DNA of 64,000 nt from Phoronis australis (lineage: Eukaryota; Phoronida; Phoronidae). Of this stretch, positions 48,393 to 62,000 are shown piece by piece. Position 1 is the stretch's first letter. Every line of letters starts with the position of its first letter. The notes under the pieces were generated by a model. It was not told the DNA's origin. It saw only the letters and a list, made by a program, of their open reading frames with translations, and ran no database searches. The stretch spans positions 62,001 to 126,000 of the forward strand of contig NMRA01000245.1 of the NCBI GenBank assembly GCA_002633005.1, written 5' to 3'. The translations under genes were made by a program, and so were the position numbers.

Positions 48393-49775
48393 AAGAATAA
48401 GTCAAAATTCTTTTCTAAAACAATCACAGTGGCAGCTGTCCAATTTCAATAACTAATTTGATGTCCACTGCTGTCCAACAATGTGAATCCATATAAAAAT
48501 AATCTATGAGAATCGCTCATTATGTACACTGTGATTTACATTCAGCCATACAGTAGCTTCTTTACAACCCAATTACATAACCCGCTGCTTTTTGCAAAAC
48601 CACTCAAAACGCAAGATTTCAAGCCAGTCTCTCATAACAAATAATAACCTGTGACTCTGTTGACAAAACTATGTCAAATTTACTAACCCCATACCGACTG
48701 GACACCAATGAAAGCACATCTGACTACGTACACCTATTGTGTAGAGCTGCTTAAAAACCAAATCTTCGTAGACAAGAATCGTCAACCAATAATTATCCGC
48801 AAGGTTCTACAAAACCTCCCTGTTTAACACGCAAAAATACGAGACTTACTTTCACACTAAACACGGAGAAAAAAGAAAAAATCTAGATAATTCCTGCACG
48901 CCTCACATGCTCAAAGGGAACATGAAAAATTTGAAAATTAGACTTTCTTAAAATATTGTCTGAAAACAGCAGAGACTCATTTAGCAAATCATCCGAAACC
49001 TCCCGCATTGTGATTGACTATATACAGTCTGTGTGTGAAAAGTATGGAGGAGTACTTAATTTCTTTTCACTGTCAATCACCCTTGCAGTCCACTGTGAGC
49101 TGCAGCAACAACTAGTCAATTTACAATCTTTGTACAGTCTTATTCACACTAAAATTTGTCTGTTTATAAATTATAACTCTGTACACCATTTACAATGTGA
49201 CGCAGTCGCCTAGGGACACGCCCAGTCACAGTTCAAGAAAAAAATACCATCAATATGCCCTACTGCAGCTAGCTTCACAACCAAAATAGTCTGTTTCAAA
49301 ATCCGATCAGGTCTAGCAGTAGTAGACAATGTTTTATACTAACCAATCCTACATTCTCCAAGTCGATTCCCAGGTGCCTTAATGGGAGGAAATCCCAAAG
49401 ACCAATTATAAACGTGGAGTTCTGGTTATTTTCAAATTGTATGAATTCACACACGATTTTCAATAATTCCGGTGCCAGGTTGGACTATTTACCTCAAGTG
49501 ATTTAACTGATAAGCATCACGCAGCAGCCTTATCCCGAAGGCTCAGTAATGCACAACGCAGGTCATCGTGGCTGAGCTTCAAACTATTTACAGCGCCATA
49601 TTTACACTGGTCACATATATACATACTTGTGTACACGCTAACCAATTCTTGCCAGCTAAATAATCCGGACTGTCAACCTTAGAATCATTTTACTCTGGCA
49701 ACAGCAACAAACGGCTAATATCATGTGAATGTACATCTACACTCGAAATGCGAGCAATGCATGACCTCTGATGGC

Positions 49776-50000
49776 TCAGTAATCCAGGTCACGCGTCGTC
49801 TTGGGGTCATTTGCATTGAGTACGGCGACGGCATCTTTAACAGCATGGAAAATAATGTTCTTCACCTGCAACTTATCCTCATGGTTGGAGTGAGTGTCAG
49901 AGAGCAGGCGGAACTCTTGTGTCATACGGAAACAGTGACTCAGGTGTTCAGGGGACACAAAGTCCTCCGCAACCTTGATGCAGCTGTGAAGGTTGCGAAC
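49776..50000 (-). CDS. KDM3: KDM3 terminal coding exon
   Basis: Acceptor tttactgcag. It encodes [20 protein letters not shown], then [17 protein letters not shown], ending ...DLDY and TGA at 49776-49778. Usual KDM3 C-terminus; the DTH(S/T)NHEDKLQ motif is diagnostic. Confidence 0.96.
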   Translation of the reverse strand, partial: VRNLHSCIKVAEDFVSPEHLSHCFRMTQEFRLLSDTHSNHEDKLQVKNIIFHAVKDAVAVLNANDPKTTRDLDY

Positions 50001-53000
50001 CTGCAGTAAAATTAATAACCATAATTACCATAAAGCATTACTAACATTGAATGGTACATTCATGCCTCCCAAAACAAGGCTATCGGTGAATCTGAAGGCA
50101 AAGAATGGACTTCCAATAACGGCAAAACTCACATTAGTTGGACACGCATACAACTTCAACAGCATATAGAAATAATTGCAGGTGGTCTGGCACACGTTGC
50201 ACCAGGCGTGCGCAGGCTGCACATGTGGGCCCATTGCACTGATTACCGGAAACTATTTTTATGCTTTATTAACACATAGTGAAAACCGAACTGAGGAGCT
50301 AGAGACCTGACTAGAGCATCCAGCAGTGTACCCCAGAGGGACTCTAACACACCAGCTTGAGTACAGAAAATGGAGCACTTGTCCCACAAGGCCACACTGC
50401 TTCCTCCAACAGCAGTATAGCCACTCTAGTTTCTGTAATCCCACCTTCAGATAAGTCTATGGAATCCCTCGGTCCAATCGGATCCAACTTGTGGAAGTGT
50501 TACTGTATAACTAAACCCTTTATACCATAATAGGCACAGCATAAATTAGAGTTTATCCAACAACTTCTTTTAAAAAAATTTCAGCACTAGTGCAGACGGC
50601 AGACTTGGCTCACCTGATGTGGTGCACCTGCAGGAATGAACACCGCATCACCGGCACACTGTACAATCTGGTAACCCTCGACACCATACTCATCCTTGAG
50701 CCGCGTCTGTAGTGCACCGTCCAGGTACCAGCTCTGGTCATGGATGGGGTCATGATGTGGTTCGATGACTTCGCCCTGCTCTTTGGCAACCTGGGGCAGA
50801 GCAAGATGATTAATGCTTGGGTGAAGCACTGGCACGGTTGAAAAGCAAACAAGGTAAACACAATGCAAACCGTTAGACAAGAGCAGTAAGAAGTTTGTAA
50901 GAGGAAATGAACCTCAAAAATTCTAAACATAGGGATAGTAGATACTGCGAATATATGTTCAGTAACTAAAGGCAATGCATTGTGGCCATACCTTATTCAA
51001 GAGGTCCCTGATCTTGTCAGCATCGTGCGCATCAAAGATGTGCCAGAGGGCGCCAGGTAGCTCTCTGCCCTCACGCACCCTTCTTCGCGTGATGATGTCA
51101 CAGCCCACATCATCAATAGCTTTCAGCGCAGCTGCCTCTTGCTCCGCACGAATCTCTGCAGGAACGCCTACGTGAACCATGACGTTGACGGCGTCCGAGA
51201 TATCCAAATGTAGATTGGTCGTGGCTTCACGCGGGTGACTGGCCATGCCAAATGCATTGTACATCTTAGGCCCGAGATCAGGTTTGACGAAGAAATCAGG
51301 GAGACGTGCGGCCAAGTTCAACCGTCCTGACCGCTGTGTGTACTCTGGTAGGGGAAGAGCCTGCATCAAATCTTGGAAGCGAGTGGGCAGAAGGTCACTG
51401 AAGTCGTCGCCTGGGGGCCAGTCCTTCAGTTTGAGGATAAGGGGCTCACCAGTCTCCTCATCACACACACGCTCTGGAAAGCAGCAACGTGAATGGCAGT
51501 TAGGGTATGAAGCCAACCACTCCAATGTTGAACAGGAAACATGCAGTAGTGATTTGTGCAACTACACCACCCTACTACGCAAGCACAGCACATCACAGAC
51601 AGCTTATTTCATAAAGTGAAGGTGGTTTAACAAAACCAGGTTCAGGTACAAGTCACATAAACTTTATCACTGTCACACATGCAGACAATATTTGTCAACG
51701 ACGAATTCCAAAATTTGTGAAGAAAGGGGACTGTAAACCCAACAAAACATGAACGTTTTTGTCACAGAATCTCAAAATGTCACAGAATTTCAGGTAAGTT
51801 TTGATACAGAATGTCATCGTGTCACTTGGTATCCAATCTCTACGCTTACAATCACTCACTGCTCGTTGAAAAACCAAAGAAACACCGAAGTCAAATCTAA
51901 ATTTCTGTTTGTTTTTCCCAAAGCCCACAGATATCACACAACTTAAACACTCACTGGCCATTGACTCGAAGCCATCCCAGAAGTCCCTCATGTCATGTCC
52001 TATCAGCACAACACCATTCTTGCAATTGACGAGGTCGTTCTCCAGATGGCCAAACTCACGGGAGAATGTTTCTGGCATCCACAGTTCCTTCAACTTCATC
52101 TTGGACGTGACATTAGAGACCAACACCGGCTGTAAAGACAACACAGTGACTTGAAGGGCAAAGTGAGCTTACAATGCAGCAAGGCATGTATTCCAATTAA
52201 GCAAATGGTGTCTTACAATCACATCTGTCATTCTAGACTAAAGATAAACACTGTCTTGCCGCACTTCTTGCACTATAGTTGCATATCACTACAAACGATT
52301 GACTAAAACGTAACATTAAGCAAATCGAGACACAGGTTGAAGTTTCATTGGCGCCACTCGCCACTATCACTTACCTGTCCCAATCTCCACTGTTGCTGGA
52401 ACAGTGGAAGGTTGTTACGGTGGCCAGGATCATGTAGCCGCAGTAGCCGTCCTTCATTTAGCCAAGAGTGCGGCACATCTGGGAACAGTACGCTAGTCTC
52501 AGTCAGCGTGTGCGCTCGCACCTGCTCGCGTCGCCCCATCAAGTGGTGACCGCTCCGCGGCACGTAATGCACCAGCTTGACAGTGGTGAGGTGTTCTTGC
52601 GGCGCCACCGTTGGCCCACAGCCGCCGCCATCTCTAGGCAAATCCTTTTCCACCACCGTCTGAATGATCTCCTCTAGTGAGCGAGCTTTGGATCGCGGAC
52701 CTCCTGGCACCATCTTCCTATTGTTATCATTGCTATTGATACTGCTAGTATTTTGCTGGGATGATACTTTCTTTGTTAACAACTCCCTCAAGGTAGCGCA
52801 ACTCGACCCTTTTTTATCAGCGTCAATTGTGTCGATATCAAAGATGCTGCCATTTTTGCTGGACCCTCCTGTTGGTGGAGAGCCAGTGAATGTTTGTGTG
52901 GTGCCTGTGACCGCCTTCGTGTCCTGGAATGGGTACTCGGTCGCAGCAGTTACCTTCCCCTTCACCTTACCCTGCTGTCCCTCATTGGCACCCTTGTCTC

Positions 53001-56000
53001 CACCTCCACGGGTCTTCTCCGAATCCATCGAAGCCACGTCAGCCAGCAGAGTAAGCGGGTCGTCAAACCCCTTCCCACCCAGACCGTTCACCTTCCCAAA
53101 GTGGCTGTCACCACCCACTCCGTTCACCATTGGTCCATGGATGCCATTAGCCGGTACTAAGTCATTACTTTTACCACACGGGCAGCGTGACCTGATGCTC
53201 CACTTCTGGCGGATGTCGTGGATGAGTTCACCAACCTGCCATAAGGAGTTGGCAGGAATGATCTGGGTCAACATCAGTTTGCTGGCCTCGTGTGGCTGCC
53301 GATTGGCACTGCACTTGAGCCAGTGGTGCTCGTCCTTGTCGCCCTCCTTCACACCATCTTCCAGGTCAAATTCTGTAACGTACAACAAGAAGAGCTCATG
53401 ACCTACAGTACTTGAAATGGTTCAAACTTCACACAACAAGCTTGCAATTGTGAGAACTATTTGGATTTTACAGATGTTGGCACATAGCGTTCAGAGTTAA
53501 CAAGTCCTTCGATGAATAGTTATTTACTGAAAACTGTTCCACTATCCTTTGTACTCAAACAAAAGTTAGATATTGAAGCACACAACACGAAAATTCGCTG
53601 ACATGGCAGCAACGCCATTCCTTCTTACCAGACACAGGCTTGTCCTTCTTTAGCCGATAGCAATCCAGACAGACAACAAAGCCACACTTTCGACACACCC
53701 AGTGCATGTTGAATAACGTTGTATCACAGACGTCGCACATCTCCCGCACACCCTGTACAGCTCTCTTCCAAGCCACAATACCTTAACAGAAACCAGAGAT
53801 TTTGTGATGCTGCAGCTTAAGAGTTCAGTGTCCAGTTGCATGAAACAGTCCCAAATAGGGACTCAACTAAGGTCCCTAAATCTACTGCGTATTTGAGGGC
53901 TTGTGAAAACACTGATTGTTCTATCTTATACATTTGAACATCATTACTGCGCCAATTTTTGGCTTTCATACAAATCGAGAGTGAAATCTAGATTGAATTC
54001 AAAATATTATTGAAAATAAGTAGGTATCTTTTCCTGCAACGCACCCAATTTAAGGAGTAAGTCCCTAACTGTTTTGATTGAATTGAGGGCTCAATTTTTA
54101 GACATATTATTAGAAAATGTCATTAGTCAAAGAAGAGCTCATAATAAAGAGTAAATTACGGAAAAAATATTACACATGTGCCTAAAGAACGAAACAAATA
54201 TGAAGAAGATTTAGGAACCTTAGTACAGTCCCTATTTGAGACAGTTTCATGCAACCGTGCACAGGTCTCCATTGCAACAAAATGGAAGTACTACTGCTCC
54301 AAAATGTAACAATTATTAGATAGCAAGAATGAATTAATGATTTAAGACCACCAAACTTAACCACCCTCTTATAACGGACCACCATCCTTCTCTACGGGCC
54401 TAATCTTCCACCTCCATCCCTCTCTACCCTCACCCCAACAACAACACAGGCCCACTCTCCAACCTCCATCCCTCTCTACCCTCCCCATCAAACGATCATG
54501 CCGTACTCTCCTGCCTCCATCCCCCTCTACCCTCCTCATCAAACGACTATTCCACACTCTCCTACGTCCATCCCCCTCTACCTTCCCCATCAAACGACCA
54601 TGCCGCACACTCCTACCTCCATCCCTGTTCCAAGATATGACTTCCTTTTCCTGCTCCACAAGCTCACAGAACTGATCCCCTACGTGTTTCACAATATACT
54701 TGGCCGCTTCCACATCCAACTCAGGCTCTATCACTGGGTAGTGAGGCATCCAAGGCTGAATATCATCCACTTCAGCATCGGAGCTCTCAGAGAAGCCGGC
54801 CAGCATGATGAATCCTTTCTGACTGTACCGCAGTCTAAGAGGAAAGAAAATTAATGATAACTATTTCAGTAAACTAAGCGATATTCTTAACATTAAAATA
54901 CCGTCTAGTACTTTTTTCCTTAACAGAACACTATTTCTAAACAAAAAGCAGCTGGCTCACTACACTAACAAGCAGGCGGCGGGTAATAATTTATCCACAA
55001 TGTCAGAATTATGTGGGACAATTTGGAAACAATTATGCAATGCTATGTCAATTCCTATAAAGAATTTTAACATTCTAAGGGTGCCATCACATACCATACT
55101 AAAGCCACAAACTATCAGTGATGAGCCGGAGAACATTTTGAACAATTCAATTATCTTGAGCTGCAACCACAGAAAGGCAAGCCTAGGGATTGGTTATAAA
55201 ACAGAATGATATGCTTTAGTCCTGGCATCATACAAGAATAGATAACACAATCCACCAATGGATATCATGGCCCACCCACTTACCGTCGGAAGGCGTAAAA
55301 GCGACAGAAAATATTCATCTTCTTACTCCGCTGGTTGGGCGTCATCTTGCACTCGCGACACTTCATCAGCTTGGGCGTCACCTCAGCACAGGGGCCATCT
55401 TGCAGAAACGGTTCCATACTCTTCTTCAGCTTGGCAGCGGGAACCTTGTTCAGTGGTTTGTTGATGTTGAACACTGCGTAGAGGGGAATATGTGGTGAAA
55501 CGACAGTGGCAGCAGGAGCAGAGAGTGAAACAACAATGAAAGTAGAGTGCATGAGGGGGACAGACACGACTCAGATGAAAACACTGCACTTTGTCTTACC
55601 TTATTGTCAACGAATGGTCTCCCAAATACACAGTTGATATTTCGTCTTAGTAATGCCAAAAGAACACACAAGTGTTGTTGGGATTGGTGATATATTTGAC
55701 CATGGGAAATGATTGTGAGTCAATTGCCCAGAACACTTTCCTTTAGGTTCAGACATCTACAGCACCAGTATTGCCCAGCACAAACACATCTCATTTACAC
55801 TGCTTCACTATAATTGCAACCCTCGTGACCCTTGAACCCTACACTGCTTAACTCGTCCACCATAATTGCAATCATCGTGACCCTTGAACCCTACCTGGTT
55901 TGACTTCCCTCAGTGATAGCGCACCGGGTTCCTGTTTCACTCCAACAGCCACCGTCTCCGCTTTCTCCCTGCTCTTTCGACCACCCTTACGCCGTTCCTT

Positions 56001-59000
56001 GACTTCTGTGTCAGACAGTGATGACCGGCTATCCTCGTTTTTGAGATCAATTAACTTCTTGTCCGCAACAATACTGCTGTTGATGCCATCTTCCTTTGTC
56101 TTGCGACTAGAGGTTGACCTCTTCTTGCCAACGACTTCACCAGTGGAGGAGCCATCTCCTTTAGACTTCTTGGCATCGGAGTGTTTCCGCCGACTTTTCA
56201 CGCGTCTTTTGACAGAGTTGCTGCTGGTCGAGCCCTAAATAGACAGTAACAGAAAGAATGAAGCAACTTCATATGAAATAAAAGAGAAGTAAAACTACAT
56301 TTGCATATGTTAAACCATAACCATTTCTGATCGACAGTAAAATCCAAAGCCTCGTGTAAATCAAGCATCTATTCTTTAATGACAACTTTCAGAGGTAGCA
56401 GGGGGCAATCAATTTGTACCAACTGCTTCTAGAATTTCTAACAGAGAAGAAAGCGAAGGAGACAATGGCCATAAATGTACCTGAGATTCCGTTTCCGACG
56501 CTGAACTTGTAGAGTCTTGATCGTTCTGTGACCTTGTGCCATTGGGCAGTCCAAGGCCCACAGAGGGCAACACCTTGCTGCCATCGGCATCATCCTTTAG
56601 AGGAGAGAGACGACCAAATTCACTATCTCTTGACTCGCATTTCGTCGTTGGTGACTCGGAACTACTCTGGCTGCCACAGCTGGCCTTTTCTTGGTCCTGA
56701 CCAGAGTGACGTTGGAGCCAGGCCTTTTTCAGTTTCATCTGATTGCCAGACTTGTTTGGCGACATCGTGACATCGCTGCTACTGCCGTTGCGAATATGAG
56801 GAGGTGGGCTAGGTGCACTCAGCGTGTCTGAATCGGTGTCTATCATGCCATTGGCAACTCTGTTGATGGTCTCCATTATAGAGGACATGTTACACGTTGA
56901 CTTGCTCTCTATCTTCTCCACCTCAGGCTGACTTGTAACCGGTGATGACTGAGGAACATTGGACAGGTTAGTCTGGCCGCTATGCACCTTAGACTGCTTC
57001 TGTTCCTGCTGGGCCACATGCAAAGATGACGGTAATGGTGCCGGCGCAGTCGTCGATTGTGATGTCTTGTGGCGATTCTTTGGATGGTTATTGGCCTTCT
57101 CAATCTCCGTTTCCTGGTAGAATGCATTCTGGACAGTGCTCTCTACAAATGAGCGGAAACTATCCATGAAGCCACCTGTTGTCTTGCCAGCCGAGTCGAG
57201 GCCTGGTAGGAGAAGAGCTGCCGCAGCGGACGACGTGACCAGAGTGCCACCAGCACCAGATGTACCACTAGACAAAGATGACATTGTTACGTGACTGTCC
57301 GGCTTCGGCTTCTTAGCTCCCTTCGAAAGATCCTTAGCTGCGCTAGCCCGTTTCTTTGCCTCTTGCATACCTGGTGGCGTCATTGTCGCCAAGGCAGACA
57401 GACTGGAATTGTTGGAGAGGTCCGTCGACGGCACACGGCCATCATGGCAGTTGCTGACCTTGGTGGAGTTCATTGCCGATGAATGCTCCGGCTTGGGTAT
57501 GAGACCCTGCTGTATCAGACTGTGCGATACATTGGAAGGAAGTGACACTGGTGGTTGAGCTATGGTGGCCAGATACTGTGACGCAGAATACATGTGGCTA
57601 CTGTTTACAGTTGAGGTCTCAGCAGCAGACTTACCCGATGATGCCATGGCCTTCTGCAGCTCCAATGGCTGCATGATGGCGTGAGTTATCTGCTGTGGAC
57701 TGGAAACACCCAGGGGGCTCTGCGACGCTCGCAATGACCCCACCTTGAGATCAGGTCGCGCGCCTATGTACTGCTGAGGATAGTGCTGCTGCAGCAACAG
57801 TTTATACTGGCTCTGCGGTGACAGTGGACGTGGTGCGGGTGCAGACTCACCAGATCTCTGCTTGGCACCACTGCCACCACCACCAACATTGTCCCTACTT
57901 CGGTTCTCCACAATAACACTCTTGTGAGCGCTCAAATTGTCTTTAATAAGGGGCGGTGGCGATGTGAGTCCACGCTTCTTATCACCACCACTCCCTGAGC
58001 CCTGCTTCACGTCTACACTACCACTGCTACCCGTCTCCTTCACATAATCACTCCTCGACTTCTCCAGCTGTGTCAGCAGTTTCTCCTGCGACATAAACGA
58101 GTGTTGATAAGGTTGGTAACCGTACAGACTGAAGCTGGTGGGCGTTTCCTGCTTGATACTCGAAGCCGTCGCGTTGCTGGCATAGGCTGCCAACGTGCTC
58201 GACGCAGTGCTGCCAGCTGGTGCAACTGCGTACAAATACGGGTACATTTTCATCAACTGTTCGGCCAACTTTTGGTCAGTCTTCGCCAGGTGGAGCATCT
58301 TCTGGTATTCCAGCTGATACCTCTTCATTTCTTCATGCTGCTGTTGCTGTAGTTGCAGCTGCTGCTGTTGTTGGAGCTTACCGGCCTCACCCCGCTTCAG
58401 CAAACTCTCCTGCGTCTGCAGCAGCACGTCATGATGAAAAGCTTCCTGGAACTTCTTCTCCAGCTCATACCGCTGTTGCCTCTTGGCCTGGTCCAACTCC
58501 CGCTCCTGAAAACAACAACAACAGATTGTACAAGTAACGTTCTATAAGGCAAGATAGGGACACACTTGTCAGGTTTTGGAATGAACAATGACAAAAAGGA
58601 GGAAAATTTTCCACGTGATGTATCATTCCACAAATGAATAAAGTAAAAACTATGATAAAAAGAGACGAAAAAAGAGGAAACTGGATATCAAATACAAGGA
58701 AATCGAAAGCGGAAATTCCAAGCGCTGAAGTGTCCACGAGCATGGAAATACTGAATGCTAGCGACAATGACAAAATGAATGCAACATACGATGCTGCCTC
58801 AATCGGTGCACTTCAAAAAGCGAAAAAAGGTTGTCCAACTTGCTAGGGTGAATGAGCAGATCATATCTCCAAGAAACAAAAAAATTTGTACTTCACATTC
58901 ACTGCCAGAAGCAGAGTGACATCCCGCCAGTTGCAGTCCATTCTTCTCTCTCTACCAAACCAGCTGACAGTTTGTCTATCTTCATAATTACCTGCTTTAG

Positions 59001-62000
59001 CTTCTCTTCCACCTCCTTCTGGTCTCGTGTCTTCTCTGCAGAAGACTTGGTTAGGTTTCGGGCAACGTCACTGCCTCCAGATGTCGTCACAGGCGGTTTA
59101 GGCAGACCCAGTGTGATTGACGGCATCCAAGTACCAGCAGACTGCGCCTGAAAAAGATACATTAGTGTGTTTCACATCATTCATCTAGAGACTGTGGGTG
59201 ATTAATAAAGGCCCTCCCTCACCTAAGGAGAAAGGTGTCTGCCTTCAGAGAGAAATTTTGGTTGATGAGAAAATCCCTATGCTCCTCATTGGCAGTGGAT
59301 CAAATATCCAAAACTGACGATGTGATTTAAACCTTGAGGTGAAATTTTTAACCACCTTTGAATCTGATGAAGGTAATTTCCTTATGACATTTAACATCTG
59401 TAACACGGAAATACGTCCAATGTTCGGTCCCAATTTCGAGGGTCCTGCCACATGCCTTCACAACGTAATCACATACGACATGTAGTCTTTTCACCTCTGA
59501 ATCCCCAAACCAGCACGTAGATTTGCCAACTACGATGACAAAATATTAAAGCGGCGATTAACTCGTCTTCCACCACTTTGCATTTAGACCACTTACAAAA
59601 CTGAGAGTTCAACAGTAAATGAGGCCATGCTTTGCGCATTAAATCATCTGAAGTGCACCATGACAAGCGAAGAGTCTAGCCAAATAAGCAACAAGTAACT
59701 GTCGTTCATTCCAAGCCCATCCAATTTGACCACGGAGCAATGTGAGATATTGCACGATAAGTAGTCAATGCAAAGAAATTACTTTCTGTGACAAAAGACA
59801 GATTTATAGATGCATTAAGTGCCTGGTAACTCCCTCGGCTGACATAATGAAACCACCAAACTTTCTCTACACAACAGGGCTTGGAATGACCAATGACGAA
59901 AAACGCGGNGTCCACTCCCACCTCCACACATTTTTGGCTGCAGTCGTATTTGTCACTGCGGTTTACAATCACACGAGACGCCATTGAAAAATCCACCACG
60001 CTATCCCAGATGCCCCGGCAATGTTGACAATTTACGTTCCTCCGAAACATAAAGAGCAACTTCCGCTTTTCGAGGTGAAAGTCGTTGGCAACGCCGCGGT
60101 AAGAAAGAAATTTGCCGCGGAAATTTTATATCAAATTTTTTTTATGCAGAAATATAATAAAATACGCGGACAGAACATTTGAAAAAAAGCGGAAATCTGC
60201 ATTTCGGCGGAAAATTACAAGCCTTGACACAACAACAACAATGATAATATGAAAGCTAACATGGTACTCAGTTTCAAGGGAGTTGAATGGAGGTTTGAGC
60301 CACTTAGTACAACTTCCTGTATTTCCCAACTCTCTTGTCAGGACCTACCTTCTGACTAGCGAGCCTAAGAGACTCTGTGAAATGTTGGTTCACCGCGACA
60401 TCGGCTGACTTGGATTCCCTGATGATGCGCTCACGCTCCTGCCTCCGTTCCCGCTCCAGTCTCTCTTGCCGTTCTTTCTCCGCCCGCTCACGCTCCGACC
60501 GTTCTCGTTCAACGCGTTCTCGCTCGAGCCGGTCCTTCTCTGCCTTCTCTCGCTCCAACCTCTCCCTGTAGACAAACATTTGAAACATTGTCCCAAATTA
60601 CTAGCACATGTTCGTCGCCCAAATTTCAAAGCTGACGCAAGCATAAAAGAAAATGACTCAGGCATGAGTCATAACTGCACAACTAACCAACCACCCGTAG
60701 CACCGACAAATATTGTTTAGGAAGCAACTTCACGACATCATAGTAAAGAACATGTAGTATAGCTTGCATAGGTTGCATTCAATCAGATTAATGTGAAATC
60801 TGACTTATCTGAAGGCCCAAGGGCACAAACTAGACCTGCACTGCATATTTTTGTACGGGTTAAATAAGTTGCAAATTCAATATATGTAAGAATTACTGTA
60901 TTTGTTTTAGCACGAAATTTAATTTCACTGACTTTTTCTTTTTTAAGCTATTCATATAGTGTTGAATGCAGTGAGTTTCCTTTTTGTAGAAATACAGCCA
61001 ACAAGTTGGTTAAGTCTACCAGCAAACAGCAGTTATAAAAAACATTTAGCTTAAGTTTCATTTTGCACATTTCTCACTGTCTGCAAGACACTGTATTCTC
61101 TCAAACCCAAACAAATCAATCAGCTTGACTATAACAAAGACTAGCATCTTTATAGAACCTGTTTTGTTCCAGAATGTACAAACAGCCTAACGTCAAAAAA
61201 TAATAATAAACATTAAATAGCCAATCGTTTGCTGTTACTTTATTAAAAGTACGACCATTTTTATTCCAATAGATTATAACAGAAGCGATATGCACCAACC
61301 GTGTGTTAACAAAAATGTTAAGATTGCTCTTTTTTTCTCACACTTCGGCACACTTGAGTGAACATGTTAACAACACTAGTAAACTTAAAACTTAGTCCAC
61401 AGGGTAAACTACTAGTCATCCGTAAACTGACAAATGCAATCCCGGATGAGAATGTACTTGTCGCAAATAAAACTGACATTACAAGGGTACACCGCACAGA
61501 ACTCTGATCCATGGAATAATAGACGCCAGCATTGCTCTAGTTAATAGAAACTCATTTGCCACCACGATTCTTCAAGGGACTTGGAAGACGGGAAAACTGG
61601 ATTTGTCATCATTTTCCTTGGATTTGTCATCATTTTCCTTGTATGTTCAGTGTATTCTTCAATAAATACATACTGTAAATCCCCTTTAATACCAAAGTAA
61701 CTAACACAACTGCCACTATGGGGCACAGCACCTCAAGTCAAGAACTGTCCAAAACTCGCACACTACATGACTCAGGGCCAATGATCTCATTTATGTAGGT
61801 CACATCACCTCGTGATGTCACCGAGCTCGGGTCAACCTGGCACACACATGTGCTTAAGTACACTGCTGTGAATCACAATGTGATACAAGCTGTCAAGAGC
61901 TAATAATCGATGACCCCAGGTCCCATTTATGCGCAGGTTTGTGGTTGTAAACAACTTTTGTGCCAGAACATCAAAGTGATGATCATAAGTGGATATAGAG

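Larger units (their letters stand above)
42537..49775. other. Spacer between BOLL and KDM3
   Basis: No coding gene recognised. The left end is the BOLL promoter side; the right end is probably the KDM3 3' UTR. In between lie the poly-G gap, two hAT-like MITEs, a tRNA-like fragment and one copy of the 421-bp MITE. Confidence 0.6.

Noticed and set aside
52664-53401. 245-residue open frame on the + strand
   Set aside because: Antisense shadow of the KDM3 linker exon, whose own frame has clear homology.
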